Below the pieces are notes generated by a model. The model saw nothing but the letters and a program-made list of their open reading frames with translations. It was not told the origin of the DNA and searched no databases. The position numbers were made by a program, and so were the translations under genes. A stretch of 64,000 nt of DNA. Origin: Epiperipatus broadwayi (taxonomy: Eukaryota > Onychophora > Udeonychophora > Euonychophora > Peripatidae). The stretch spans positions 3,465,501 to 3,529,500 of the forward strand of contig JAQFVV010012397.1 in the NCBI GenBank assembly GCA_028023455.1. The letters run 5' to 3'. Shown here piece after piece: positions 37,633 through 48,598 of the stretch. Each line of letters opens with the position of its first letter. Within the stretch, counting starts at the first letter, position 1.

Positions 37633-38447
37633 TATTCAAACTTTTTTTTTTTTTATTATTGTATGGAATTTCTGTTGACTTTCAACTTTTTTACCAACAG
37701 TTGGATTGTTTTTATTTGCAGCCAAGAATGAATTTGACCAAGCTCATTATTTGTTGATTATAAGAAGTTCACACAATGTTAAAATCTAATTTACAATTAA
37801 AACTTAAGAATGTTAAAAGCATTTGCAAGATAAAAATATATTGATAATGTATTATCTATATTTAAACTAATCATGGTCTGATTAATATAAAAAAACAATG
37901 AATAGTTCCAACTCATTATTTTTTTGAATGGAATTTCTGTTGACTTTCAATTTTTTACTAACAGTTGAATTGTTTTTATATACGGCAAGGAATAAGTTTG
38001 ACTAATGCATTATATGTTGATTGTAAGAAGTTCACACAATGCTAAAATCTAATTTACAACTAAAACTCATTATTTGTTGATTATAAGAAGTTCACACAAT
38101 GTTAAAATCTAATTTACAATTAAAACTTAAGAATGTTAAAAGCATTTGCAAGATAAAAATATATTGATAATGTATTATCTATATTTAAACTAATCATGGT
38201 CTGATTAACATAAAAAAACAATAAATAATTCAAACTCATTATTTTTTTGAATGGAATTTCTGTTGACTTTCAATTTTTTACTAACAGTTGAATTGTTTTT
38301 ATATACAGCAAGGAATAAGTTTGACTAATGCATTATATGTTGATTGTAAGAAGTTCACACAATGCTAAAATCTAATTTACAACTAAAACTTAAGAATGTT
38401 AAAAGTGTTTGGTAGATAACAATGTATTGATAATGTACTATCTATAT
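37633..38447. repeat. Triplicated segment with nested internal duplication
   Basis: The block tggaatttctgttgactttc recurs at 37664, 37929 and 38252. It is followed each time by ttgttttta and a gaagttcacacaatg..aaaatctaattta block. Steps are 265 and 323 bp. The larger step is explained by an extra internal copy of the gaagttcacac..aatttaca part near 38060-38125. It ends where the next, LTR-like block begins. Confidence 0.85.
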
Positions 38448-40588
38448 TGTAATGGTCAGATTTATACATTCACATAACAAAATCCAAAGTCCAATACACT
38501 AAAGCTGATCAAAATGGGATGGTAAGATCCAGAATCTGAATCAAGCTCCAATACATTTACCAGTATTCCGGGATTTAACATCACTTCTGAGGTTACAATG
38601 AGCCTTAATTTTAATCATGAACCAGTTTTAAACAGGGAGAAACATAAGCCCTTATGGCTAACCACACAGACATTGCATAAAATTGGACTAAACATCTATT
38701 AATGGCTAAGCTAATATAATATTGACATTTTGTATAATAATAACTGGTAATATAATTAATAAGTAAGTGGATTGAATTGGGATATGATAAAAGAATAATG
38801 AAGACAAAATAAATTTAAATACATTTTTTTAGAGATCACATTGAAATCAAATAGATACTTGCAGGTGTTATACAATGGAATGTAATCAGTCTGGGGTAGT
38901 ACCATGTTCGGACTCATTTAAATATATTACCTGACTTTCATGCTCAACGAATAATCTATGCATATAAGAATTTAATATGCCAACATAATATTCATTTAAT
39001 ATGGTTTGCCAAGTGATAAATAACAATGCTAGTCAGAAATATAATTTAATTACTATAGTGATAATATTGTGACTATTTATTAAGTTTCTCTAATATTTGG
39101 ACCTAATAATATAGCTCAATAATGATGCAAATCATCATCTATCAAACTAAAGTTTGTCTTAGTTTCAGATAAATCCTGAATAACATATAGAGAAAACTAG
39201 TCTAACTAGCCCTACATAAATTCACTATAGGCACTTAAAATATGCTATAGAGAAAGAGAGGTTCCTTAAATATTTTAATACCCTTGTTTAACAAACAATT
39301 ACTTTGCATCTCTAATCAGATTTAATAAAAAGGAGGGAAAGATATTTAAGAGGATTGGAATTAATGAAAATAACTAAATATGCCTTATTAATATCTCCCT
39401 GGCCAGAATTCTATTATTAATTAAATAAAACTATGCTTAAAATCCTAATTTATCAGTATAACAAAGCAAACCATAACAATTATATATGAAACCGAAGTCA
39501 TAATTGACTTAAATTACTGCAGTGATCACAAGACAATCATTTTATTAATTAATGAATTTTAATTTTGAAACAGCGATTCGGATGTAATATAACTAAGTGT
39601 TATATCATAATTACTAAATTGAAAATAGAAATATTATTTTCGGGATAAAATTATTAAAATATATCCACTCATTGGTTTGAAATATATTTGGCATATCATC
39701 ACATATCTAAATGAAATAATAAGAACTTAAATCACTGCAAATACAAGAGTAAAACAGAATTTAATTAACAAAATAATTATTAAGTTTATCTCTTTAACAG
39801 GTTCACGATAACAGATTTTACAGAGATATTTTACAGTTATTGGTTTTACTGGTTGAAGTAAAAGAAAGATTTCAACTACTACACTTTAAACAGGGCATTT
39901 ATTTAAATTTACTATAGCTATAGGTTTGAAAATTAATAATTAAAGTTCATCTGAGAGCTATTGCAGTAGTCGTGAAGGTTATTACCCAACTCCTGGGCAG
40001 CAGCTTGTCTCTTGGCTTTGTTCTCTGGATAAGCAGCAGCTCTCTACTTAAAGTACTATTGCAGCAGCTTTCTATCAGGAAGGTTATCCGTCACTATGTT
40101 TGCTTGTACCATGGCACATAGGATGGAAACAAAGATCAGTGTTCCTTGGGCATGAAAAACAGCACAATCTGCCTAAATACTTGGCAATCCTAAAATTCAA
40201 ATGGGCATGGATTCAGCTTGTAGATCTTTCTAAAATTTCATTGAGTATATATGTAGCAAAAAACTGAGCCTATTTACACCTGGTCATGATGAAATTACAT
40301 TTTTACTAAACAAAATTTTCCCAGTGAAGTTAGCAATTAGCACCCTTAATATTTGACTCTTTTAGAGACCAAAATAACTTTTATCTTTTGTTTAAACGTT
40401 TATCTTTTGTTTAATCCATGAACAGGATGTTTTCTTATATTTGACCATTTACTTTCCCATAAGATTTTAGCAATCGATATAGTTGGCTAAATCTTGTTTA
40501 CAACTTAAAATATATTTCGACAAACATTTATTGTTTTTAATAAAATTTTTGATTTCATCATCCCGCCATATTAATCGCAGGTGTGGCA
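38448..40588 (-). mobile_element. Possible solo LTR, minus strand
   Basis: TG...CA edges (TGTAATGG left, GTGTGGCA right) bound a 2.1-kb block of higher complexity that abruptly interrupts the triplicated repeat on its left. The minus strand has TGTAAATAGGC near 40272, a TATA-like position within the proposed promoter side. The TSD is not clean (TATAT left, TGATA right). No coding sequence. Confidence 0.35.
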
Positions 40589-40959
40589 TGATATAATTTT
40601 TACTATTATTTTAAAATAATTAAAAAAATAGCAAATGACAAAATAGCAAGACGATATATATATATGATGGTGGTACGTGGAATATATATATATATACGAT
40701 CTAAGCAAAATAAAGTCTAAATTTGATTTATAATTTAAACTAAATTGCATTTTAAATTACACACGATTTTTTAAATATGTGAAAATTGTTGTGGCAAATA
40801 AAATAAAGCATTATTAAAAAAAGATGTAGTGTGCTTCCGTTCTTTAAAAACTCATGCTTCGTTGCTGATATATATAATGACATTTATCTAAAAACTAATT
40901 GTAAGAACCTATTTGCACTATTAAATTAGCATATTCAAACCTGATTCTAGAACACTAAT
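40589..40959. other. AT-rich DNA, nothing recognised
   Basis: Short (TA)n tracts near 40653 and 40681; no gene. Confidence 0.3.
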
Positions 40960-40964
40960 GAAGA

Positions 40965-41560
40965 AGTTGCTAGTAGAAGTTCAGATCAATTTAAACTGAT
41001 GGATGAAATTAATCATAGAATTAAACTTGGTTGGAGAGTTTTTGGTAGAAATAATATTAAAGGAAAATAGGTCCATATGTTTGAAAAGGAAGGTTTTTAA
41101 ATAAATGCGTTTTAATAGTTCTCACTTATGAATATGAGACTTGGAAACTTAATAGAAGAGCAATGCAGATATTTCAGACCATTCAAAAAAGTATGGAAAG
41201 ATGCATGTTAGGAGTAATAAGAAGAGATAGAAAATGCAATATATGCATGGGTAAGAGAACAAACAGGTGTTACTAATAACTTTGAAAAAATTAAAAAACT
41301 GAAGTGGAAAAGACTGGACATACTGCTAGAAGAGATGATAATAGATGGACAATTGAAATTTTAAACTGAATTTCAAAAGATTGTAAAAGACCTAGAAAAA
41401 GATCACATGTGAGATGGATGGAATAAGAAAGTGTGCAAGGGTAATATGGATATGAGAGGCTAGAGAGAGAGAAAGATCAGAGAAGTTGGGCTGAACTTGG
41501 AGAGGCCTTCATCTTGCAGTGGATTGATGATGGTTGATGATGATGATGATGAGATAATGA
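40965..41560 (+). pseudogene. RTE-type LINE 3' end
   Basis: The translated fragments follow the C-terminal part of the widespread endonuclease-reverse transcriptase proteins: MDEINHRIKLGWRVFGR, then a decayed YGxETW block (41125-41150), KSMERCMLGV, WVREQTGVTN, KKLKWKRLDILLEEM, RPRKRSHVRWME, then EAFILQWIDDG and a stop. It ends in a (GAT)n tail at about 41525-41555, typical for this clade. Several frameshifts; non-functional. Same lineage as 25330-27830 and 62570-64000, opposite strand. Confidence 0.75.
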
Positions 41561-42080
41561 TTTTGAAAAAACTTCGAATTTTTCTATCTGCCATGTTAGA
41601 AAAAAAAAAGATTTGAAAAACATCAAATAAAATGTATTTTATATATTAATATTTTTATTCAAAATAAATAAAATATATAAAAATAAAACCCAAAATCCAT
41701 TACTTTATAACTACTACTAAAATTTGAATATTTTATCTCTTTGCAAGTATCAAAAACGTACTTTTTTTTTTTTTTTACTGTAATAACATAATTTATAAGA
41801 TTGTAATGCACTGAGCAGTTAGTTACAAGATAAAATCCTAAAAAAAAAAAAAAAAGATAAAATCCTTCACAGAAATAAGTGCACTCATTTGAAGATATCT
41901 TCAGATAAATATATCAATGACTATTACTAATCATGAGGCTATGTATTATTAAATTTAAAAAAAAAAATTGAATGATTAAATTTCAGCCCTTTAATTCCTC
42001 TTTTTTTAAAGTCATGTGTAATATCTTAGATATATGAGCAGACATCCAATCTCCACACCCTCTTAAAATATGTAAATAAA
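41561..42080. other. AT-rich DNA with homopolymer runs
   Basis: Runs of T16 and A15 near 41763 and 41840, with a short duplicated gataaaatcct around the latter. No gene. Confidence 0.35.
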
Positions 42081-42105
42081 GGCATTTGAAAAAGGCAAAT
42101 GATTT

Positions 42106-42140
42106 CCAATATGCATTTTGGCTGAAGCAGCCATCATCTA
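42106..42140 (-). ncRNA. Degenerate hammerhead motif, family B, strong helix II
   Basis: On the minus strand, helix II is perfect (GGCUG-CUU-CAGCC) and is followed by AAA-UGCAU-A-UUGG, including the palindromic AUGCAU helix III. The first core strand is damaged (UAGAUGA instead of CUGAUGA), G12 appears lost, and the CCAA helix I strand is gone. It is useful as evidence of the ancestral helix II and helix III. Confidence 0.5.
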
Positions 42141-42452
42141 TATGTTGATTTATTAGCTTGGGTTTTTATCCTCCTCATGACTTCATAATTCAGATGACTA
42201 TTTACAAATGTGACATTCAATTTATAAGAACTGGAATTTAATATTTGATATATCAATGTTTAATAAATTTAAAAATTTATTTTTGGCTAAAAATTAAATA
42301 ATAAAGTGCAACGTAATAAAATAATGAATGACATTCATTAATGGATTTACCTGATGTTGATATCACCTTGAATGAGTGCATTAAAAAGTATAACACTTAT
42401 AAATTGAATTATAGTAGTTTGTTAAAGCATCTTATGAAAAATAAGGTCTGGA

Positions 42453-42494
42453 CCAACTGATGACGACTGTTTTCATCCAGAAATGCAATTTTGG
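42453..42494 (+). ncRNA. Hammerhead-like motif, family B, weak helix II
   Basis: CCAA (42453-42456) and UUGG (42491-42494) form helix I. CUGAUGA (42457-42463) and GAAA (42480-42483) are intact, and AUGCAAU (42483-42489) keeps A15.1-U16.1, with U17. Helix II has decayed to three of six pairs (CGACUG/CAUCCA). Probably inactive. Confidence 0.5.
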
Positions 42495-42500
42495 AATCAT

Positions 42501-43080
42501 TTCTTTTTTAATTATTCATATGTTTTAAGTATGTTAGAGATTGAAAGTTTAATAATATATCTAAAAAATAATTTTCATTCTAAATAAAAAAAAGGCACAA
42601 CTTATTTTCTTTCATCTATATTTTGCACAGTACACAGTGGTGTCATCTATTTTTCTCATAGTCTGCCTGCATAAAAAAAATAGTCTACTTCATACGAAAT
42701 TATATATAGCATCATTCTTCAAATGTGGATTCATGCAATTAGAGTATAACCAAGATCATTAAAGTATATTATATATATACTAATTTGTTTAATAAACCAC
42801 CAAACCTTACATGACATTTCTGCTTCTCTCATTCTTATTGCAGACTATTAGTTTGCTTTTATTTCATTGATATAAATATAATATTGTATTATTTCCATAT
42901 ATGCACATTTTTGTTAGGAACAATATTGACATTTTTTTCGTATAATAAATAAAAACTAATATTTTTTTTAGTATTTTTAAACAAAAAATCACACATAGAA
43001 ATAACATTGTAAATATACTGAATAATGCTGTAATATAATTTAAAGATGCCAAGCTTACTGCACTGGAAACTATAACTCTG
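42501..43080. other. AT-rich DNA, nothing recognised
   Basis: No supported feature. The minus ORF at 42864-43052 is hydrophobic low-complexity coding. Confidence 0.35.
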
Positions 43081-43081
43081 C

Positions 43082-43605
43082 TAAAACATCACATGATCAC
43101 TGTTTTCTATGCTTACACAAGATGTAAAACAGTAGCAAGTTCTCTATATAGTAGTACTATACAATGCAAGCCTTAATAATCAAAGAATGCAATTAAGGTT
43201 AATGTATAAATCCCTATCTATTGTTTACTCTTCTAAAATCCCAGATTAGTTTTTACTTGTGGCTTTCATCAGTTAATTGGATTTAAGAACACTGCACCTA
43301 GATTTTATCCTGGATTGAAAACATTACAGTGTTTTCATTTTGAGCTTATAGCTTTTTAGTTAACTAAATAGATAAATAGTGGCTTCTGAAGTGTTGCATT
43401 AAAACAGAAAGTCTAGATGCAGTATTCTTAAATCCAAGGCTCCTCACAAATCACAAGCTAGAAACTAGTCTAGGGATATTGAACGAGTAGGTAATAGGTA
43501 GACAGCTTATACACAAATCTCCTTGCCTTCATTGATTAATAAGACTTACACTGGATGTCACTACTGTATAGAGAGTTTGCTAATGTCTTATAACTATTAT
43601 TCTGT
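43082..43605. mobile_element. Family A element, longer diverged copy
   Basis: Begins aaaacatcacatgatcac, the reverse complement of the family 3' tail, and ends with a family right arm (cactactgtatagagagttt). The centre (43290-43440) matches 55290-55420 in a longer internal form (tgttttca.tttgagct.atag, ggtggctgctg-like blocks). Both hammerhead positions are damaged: the minus unit at 43238-43285 keeps CTGATGA but has lost G12 and helix II, and the plus unit near 43440-43480 lacks CTGATGA. Old copy; no clean target duplication. Confidence 0.6.
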
Positions 43606-44205
43606 TCTCTCCAAATAAATAACTTAATGCTGATCTCTAAACATTTATTATGTTGGAGATTATCATATTAATTTTAGCCCAGACAATTCTTTAAACTTAA
43701 TTAAAAATTAACATATCTATTATTGTTAAAACAAACCACATAAAATAATTAATTAAACTCCATTTCTCCTTTTTCCATGTGTAATAGCTTAAGAATGATT
43801 AAACATTTTCATTTCACTATATATAATTTAATCATACAAATAAATACATATGGAAAAGGCAAATAAATCCTAAGATAAATGTTAAATCAAACCAATGATC
43901 TTCAGTTGGCCAAATTACAACTTTTCACATACTTTCATTATCCTTATTTAGTATTTAATCCAAATGTACAATTCTTCCACAGATGTCCCTATTTATATGA
44001 TTAAAGTATATGAGGTGAAAAGTATGTGTTTGTGTGTGTATATGTATCAAATGGGATTTTGCATAAAACTAGATGGTTTGCAATTGTAAATCACATGACA
44101 AACGCAAAAGTTTATCATCACCATAAATTTACAATCTGTTGTTAAAGCAACAGATTGAAAATTTATGATGCTGATAGCTTGAACTGATATTGTGTGACTT
44201 ATATG
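43606..44205. other. AT-rich DNA; one strong small hairpin
   Basis: A 10-bp perfect hairpin (caatctgttg..caacagattg) lies at about 44130-44158. No gene. Confidence 0.35.
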
Positions 44206-44209
44206 AGGA

Positions 44210-44518
44210 TACATATAAAATTTAAATGAAAGAAAATTAAGCTTCACACTTGTATTATGAGTAGTCAACACTCCCCAATCAATAAATGTTTTGTAGCTAC
44301 CCAATCTTAAAGCTTATTTTTAAATAAGCCAACATTCATTGTCAATGCAGAAATTGTCACATGATCTTATTTTCAGCACTGTCAATGAATGTTGATTTCT
44401 TTAAAAGCAAGTTTTAAGAATGAGTAGCTACCCATTCTTTTAAAACATTTATAAACGAGGGAGTGCTGATGATTATGTGTGAAGGTTAGTTTTCTTCCAT
44501 CTAAATTTCATATATATT
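44210..44518. mobile_element. Foldback (inverted-repeat) element
   Basis: Arms of about 130 bp: 44210-44340 and 44384-44518, separated by a 43-bp loop. Matching landmarks are aaatttaaatgaaagaaaa / ttttcttccatctaaattt, agcttcacac / gtgtgaaggt, caacactccc / gggagtgctg, gtagctaccc / gggtagctac read inverted, and caacattcattg / caatgaatgttg. Arms differ by about 15-20 percent, so the element is not recent. No transposase; a clear target duplication is not seen. Confidence 0.75.
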
Positions 44519-44709
44519 TAAAAAAAATATAAAAAAGACTATTATTTAATATACCTCCCTCCCTTTGGGTATCCTTTTGAGTCATGATATTTGAAATTCA
44601 GACCTTATATTTATTTCCAGAGGCATTGTTAAAAAAATATAACATTTGGAAGGATAATTTAAACATTTTGTATTTGAATTTTCAGTTAGCGATATGCACT
44701 GGAATATAT

Positions 44710-46387
44710 TGTACCTATATTGATATAGGCACATATAATTTTATCTAAAATTATATTATTAAAACAATCTTTCGTTAAAGAGAAACATAAAATTAAATGT
44801 TGAAGAGTTTATTCAGTTTGTTTTTGAAAAAGATAAAAATCAAATAGTTTTCTAGCGTTAGTTTTGAAATCAAAAGGGGGGAGGGGGAGTCTTGGTTTGA
44901 GAAATGAAACTAAGGGTTATAAAAGGAAGTAAAGAGTTTTTATTAGTATTTGTAAAAATATAATTTAAATAGTTAAAACGTACAAATCTCTTTTCATTCA
45001 AGTTTAATTAAAGAAAAAATAATGTTAAAACTAAATAGTAAATTGTATTAAAAATATATGTGCGTATATATGTGCGATTTGTAAATAAATAAAATGTATG
45101 TGAAAGTTAAAGAACACGGCAATGGCTATTAGATATTAATTAATATAAAACAATACGTTTTTGCATGGCTATTACTAATTAAGCAATCTTTCAAAACACG
45201 TTTATCAAATGATTATCAATTCGACAACAGATCTTTGCCGGGAATATTTTGACAACACGTTGCAGATGTAAATAGACTCTTTTTATCGGACAGTAGCCAT
45301 TCCACAAATTAATTGAGTGAGTGCAGTTCAGAAATTAATTGTGCAGTTAACAAACAAAATGCAGTGTTGAGAAGATCTTGGGAACGCACGTTTATCTCCA
45401 GCCCAGATGTCTGATGAAAATAGCAAGATCTGCCTGTGAAATAATGTCAATGTAACAACTTAGAAAATCTCCGTCAGTATCTATTTGCTCCGATGGTAAT
45501 AATCGTGAAAATCAGGAAACTCAGCATGGAAACATCCCAGCCGGCTGGAAGCATTCATACTGGAACCATTCATACTGGAAGAAACTACAAACAAAAAGAA
45601 AACAAATCTACGTTCAAAATCCTAGGTAAAACATTTGCTTATTGTCGTTATACTATAATAGCCATTGCATTGCATTAATTCGTATGAATCTTTCAAGAGT
45701 CTAATCATATGAACTCTATATCATACATAAATGAACTATTGATGTGTGTGATTAAATTTCAAATGCTATGTAGTTCTTTATTATCATAATTATGTGGGTG
45801 CATGAGTTAATATGTGCGTGATCATTATATCAATGTTTATTAGTTAAATTAGAGTGTTCTGTTATTAAATCTATAGGAATATTTAAACTATTTAGAATGT
45901 TAATTTAAAATATGCGTGTGTTTTATTAGAATGTTTAAATTTAGTAAATAAATGTTAGTTAATAAATTATCTTTAAAATTAAACTTTATTTGTCGGTCAA
46001 TTCTTTTTATCAATTCTTTTTATCAATTCTTTTTAACAAATTCTTTTATTAATTCTTTTAATCACTAATTAAGTATAATCTATTAGTGATTACAAACAAC
46101 TGAGCTAGTCATGGATTTAGGCGTTGAGTTAGTGGCCACTATTCAAAGTGCGTTGTCTATTCTTTTAGTATTCTTTTAGAATAAGCAGCTGGTGCCTGTG
46201 TTTATACACAAACAAAAAAAGTGCTTTGAACTTGGTGTTGAACTCAACAGCCGAGAAGAAGTTATGTCCTGGAAATGTAATGCTAGTTATATATTTTATA
46301 GCTATCGTTTGAGCATACATACTCTCCGAGTATGTTCTTCTCTGCCTAAGAGGCCGGTGTTTCGAATCCACACATCAAAATGGTTCA
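44710..46387 (+). repeat. 5' long terminal repeat (about 1.68 kb)
   Basis: Begins TGTACCTATATTG and ends near GAAA/AAAATGGTTCA. It is nearly identical to the 3' LTR; differences are scattered single bases and one extra 13-14 bp unit in the ttctttttatcaa tract (about 45998-46030). Near the 3' end, a GGTGTTTCGAATCCACAC segment resembles a tRNA T-arm/B box. ORFs inside (45493-45678, 46192-46482 and others) recur in both LTRs and are not genes. Confidence 0.9.
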
Positions 46388-46420
46388 AATGGCTAGACCC
46401 AACCGTGGGGCTGAACCTAA
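46388..46420 (+). promoter_or_regulatory. Primer-binding-site candidate
   Basis: Immediately after the LTR edge the sequence reads TGGCTAGACCCAACCG from 46390. A TGG start fits pairing with a tRNA CCA end. The priming tRNA could not be assigned. Confidence 0.45.
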
Positions 46421-46761
46421 GAAACAATAGTAACGAGGTACTTTGTTTCTTGTTTGAAAAATTTGTTTTATACAAAAGTTAAATTACGTATGTAAAAGTG
46501 TTTTAATTTAAAAAAAAAAAAAAAGAATTGATCGAAACTTTTTTTTTTTTTTCGAAATGAAAAGAGATTTTGACATTTATGCTATCAAATCAGAGTCAAT
46601 TGGGTGTTATGGGCAGAGTTAAAGCATTAAGAGCGGGTAGTGAAAAGGACAAAAGGCTGGAGTTAGCATGAGTTTCCGTCTTAGTAAAAAAATAAAATAA
46701 ATCGTATAGTAAATTGAGTCTAACGTAAGCGCTAGTTTGAAATAAAATATTGTTTTAAAAA

Positions 46762-47256
46762 ATGGAAAAAGAGAAAGAAATGTCTGAGACACAGATGCTG
46801 AAAATGATGATAAATATGATGGAAGAAATGCGTCAAGAATTCAGGCAAAGTCATCAAGAATTCATTGCGGGAATAAGAGAAATAAAATGTGAAATTAAAG
46901 GAATGAGGGGTGAAATAATAGAGAAAGTAGAGGAGAACCAAGAAAGCAGAGAGTTAGATATAGTTAAAGAAAGTCAGGAAGTTGAGGTCATGAAAGAGGT
47001 AGAAATTGAATTAGAATCAGATAGCATTGTGATAAATAAAGTAGACACAAATGTAGATCAAGAAATAGAAGAAAAGTTTTTACAAAAATTTAAAAAGGTT
47101 AAAGTAAACGTTCGCATTCGCTGTAGATGTAGATTTAAAACAAAGAGAAAGCGTAGAAAAAAATATTCCCAGATTGAAGTAATTCGGAGTTTGTCTAGGT
47201 ATAAAGGTTTTCTGAGTTACAAAAGTCGAAAACAGAACAGAAAGAGAAAGCGATAA
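46762..47256 (+). CDS. Gag-like protein of the LTR element, 164 aa
   Basis: This is the only substantial ORF in the interior of the LTR element. It opens with an acidic, methionine-rich amphipathic stretch (MEKEKEMSETQMLKMMINMM, residues 1-20). Heptad-like coiled-coil sequence continues to about residue 75 (EEMRQEFRQSHQEF; IREIKCEIKGMRGEI). A Glu/Val-rich segment spans about 76-120. The tail (about 121-164) is strongly basic (RCRCRF, KTKRKRRKKY, QNRKRKR), suited to RNA binding. There is no CCHC knuckle and no protease motif. N-terminal coiled coil plus basic C-terminus is usual for short insect/invertebrate gypsy-type gag proteins, hence the tentative call. The ATG at 46762 is the first in frame and lies 370 bp after the LTR. 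Function is inferred from position and composition only. Confidence 0.55.
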   Translation: MEKEKEMSETQMLKMMINMMEEMRQEFRQSHQEFIAGIREIKCEIKGMRGEIIEKVEENQESRELDIVKESQEVEVMKEVEIELESDSIVINKVDTNVDQEIEEKFLQKFKKVKVNVRIRCRCRFKTKRKRRKKYSQIEVIRSLSRYKGFLSYKSRKQNRKRKR

Positions 47257-48160
47257 AGCAATAAAATATAAAAGCGGAACCGATAAGAGAGGAAAGTTAG
47301 TTTATATTATAGAATTTGTAGAAGGAACCACCTGACATAGTTTAAAAGTTAGTAAATGGGCGGAATAGTAAAGGAAATAAACAAAAAGGACCGGAAATGG
47401 ACTGTGAGTCTAATATAATTATTTTGACGTAGGTGAAAAGCCTGAATTAGAATTTCGCTATTTAAAATGATGGATTGTTTTGTCAAATAATAATAACGGA
47501 GGCTTCGCAAAAAAAAATATTTTTTTTCTCCACGCACATATTAATTAAGGAAATGTTCGTAAATAAACAGTTCAAATAAATAAAAATCAATAAAATCAAG
47601 TTAAATAAATGGGTCAAATTAAGGATTTAGAAATAATATTTGTAGAATTAAATAAATGAATAAAATAACGGAAATACATAAAATAAAAACAAGTTAAATA
47701 AATAAGTATAATATATCTGTAGAAAATAAATAAAATATTCATAATAAAGCAAAATAGTTTTTTTTCTGAGTACACGCACGTTAATATATAAGTTAAAGTA
47801 ATGGGTTAAAAGTAATATCGTAATATAAATAAATATGTAAATTGATGTCCGTGATAGTTTAGAATAGTATTGTAAGATTAAATAAATAATATTTAAATAA
47901 TGTTCGTAATGAATTTAAAAATAATATAAATGAAGGTCAATCTAAGTTGTATTAGGAGCGTATAAGGGTTCGAATCTAAAGGGATGAGGGTAGTGTAGAA
48001 GTGTTTTAGTTAAGCTTAAGTTTAAAGCTCTTGACTGGATAAATTCTAGTACCCGCAATGGATTGGCCGGGATCATTCCTCTTTTAAAAAGCGCACTGGC
48101 AACAACCAGAGTAAGTCATAAGTCACTTTTCAGGGGAGAATCCCCATATCTCGTACCTCG
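47257..48160 (+). other. Internal region of the LTR element without coding capacity
   Basis: AT-rich interior between the gag-like ORF and the duplicated segment. It contains many aataaataaa-type stretches and no pol-related frame. It presumably replaces the deleted pol region. Confidence 0.6.
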
Positions 48161-48345
48161 TTTTCCAAAGCGTAAGTCGGAAATGGACAGTTGAAAATTC
48201 CTGCCATTGCAGTTGCTTAGTCAAAGTCCGATCAAGAGAATCGGCAATCGTTTTCCAGGGCGTAAGTTGGAAATGGACAGTTGAAATTCCTGCCATTTGC
48301 AGCCACCTTTTCTTAGTTAAAGTCCAATCAAGAGAATTGGCAGCC
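48161..48345 (+). repeat. Tandem duplication in the LTR-element interior, 90-bp unit x2
   Basis: ttttccaaagcgtaagtcgg at 48161 and ttttccagggcgtaagttgg at 48251 start two units that share tggacagttga, cctgccatt and aatcaagagaat blocks. The 84-codon minus ORF at 48123-48377 simply reads this repeat twice. Confidence 0.85.
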
Positions 48346-48579
48346 GAAGCTTCATCTATAAAAGATCCCTGTGCCACAAAATTAGTTTGTCCTCGTGGTC
48401 ACTATCCAGGACGAACATTGTAAGCAATGTTACCAGCATAGAAAGAAGAAAAGCATAATTGGAGATTGCCCTTAGCATGGAAAGGAAAAGATATCAAAAA
48501 GCAAACTTAGAAAAAATAATAAATTAAGATTTAATGTTGTCAGAGATAAAATGGTCAAAAATGACGCATTTTACTCTCA

Positions 48580-48598
48580 AAAGGAAGGGCGGTGTAAT
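48580..48598 (+). promoter_or_regulatory. Polypurine-tract candidate
   Basis: aaaaggaagggcgg just before the 3' LTR start is the only purine run in position to prime plus-strand synthesis. Confidence 0.55.

Larger units (their letters stand above)
42060..42500. mobile_element. Family B element pair in inverted orientation
   Basis: A minus-strand unit (about 42060-42145) and a plus-strand unit (about 42440-42500) both carry the hammerhead region and face away from each other, about 310 bp apart. The minus unit keeps the downstream block tttccaatatgcatttt / aaaggcaaatgattt that follows the ribozyme in family B. The terminal edges are not certain. Confidence 0.5.

Noticed and set aside
45405-45435. 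CTGATGAAAATAGC in the 5' LTR as a ribozyme core
   Set aside because: No helix II; the 3' LTR reads CCGATGAAAACAGC, so the motif is not conserved.
46165-46482. ORFs in the 5' LTR, repeated at 50040-50334
   Set aside because: They recur because the LTRs are duplicates. Overlapping frames on both strands, no domain, and the 5' versions run into the non-LTR interior.
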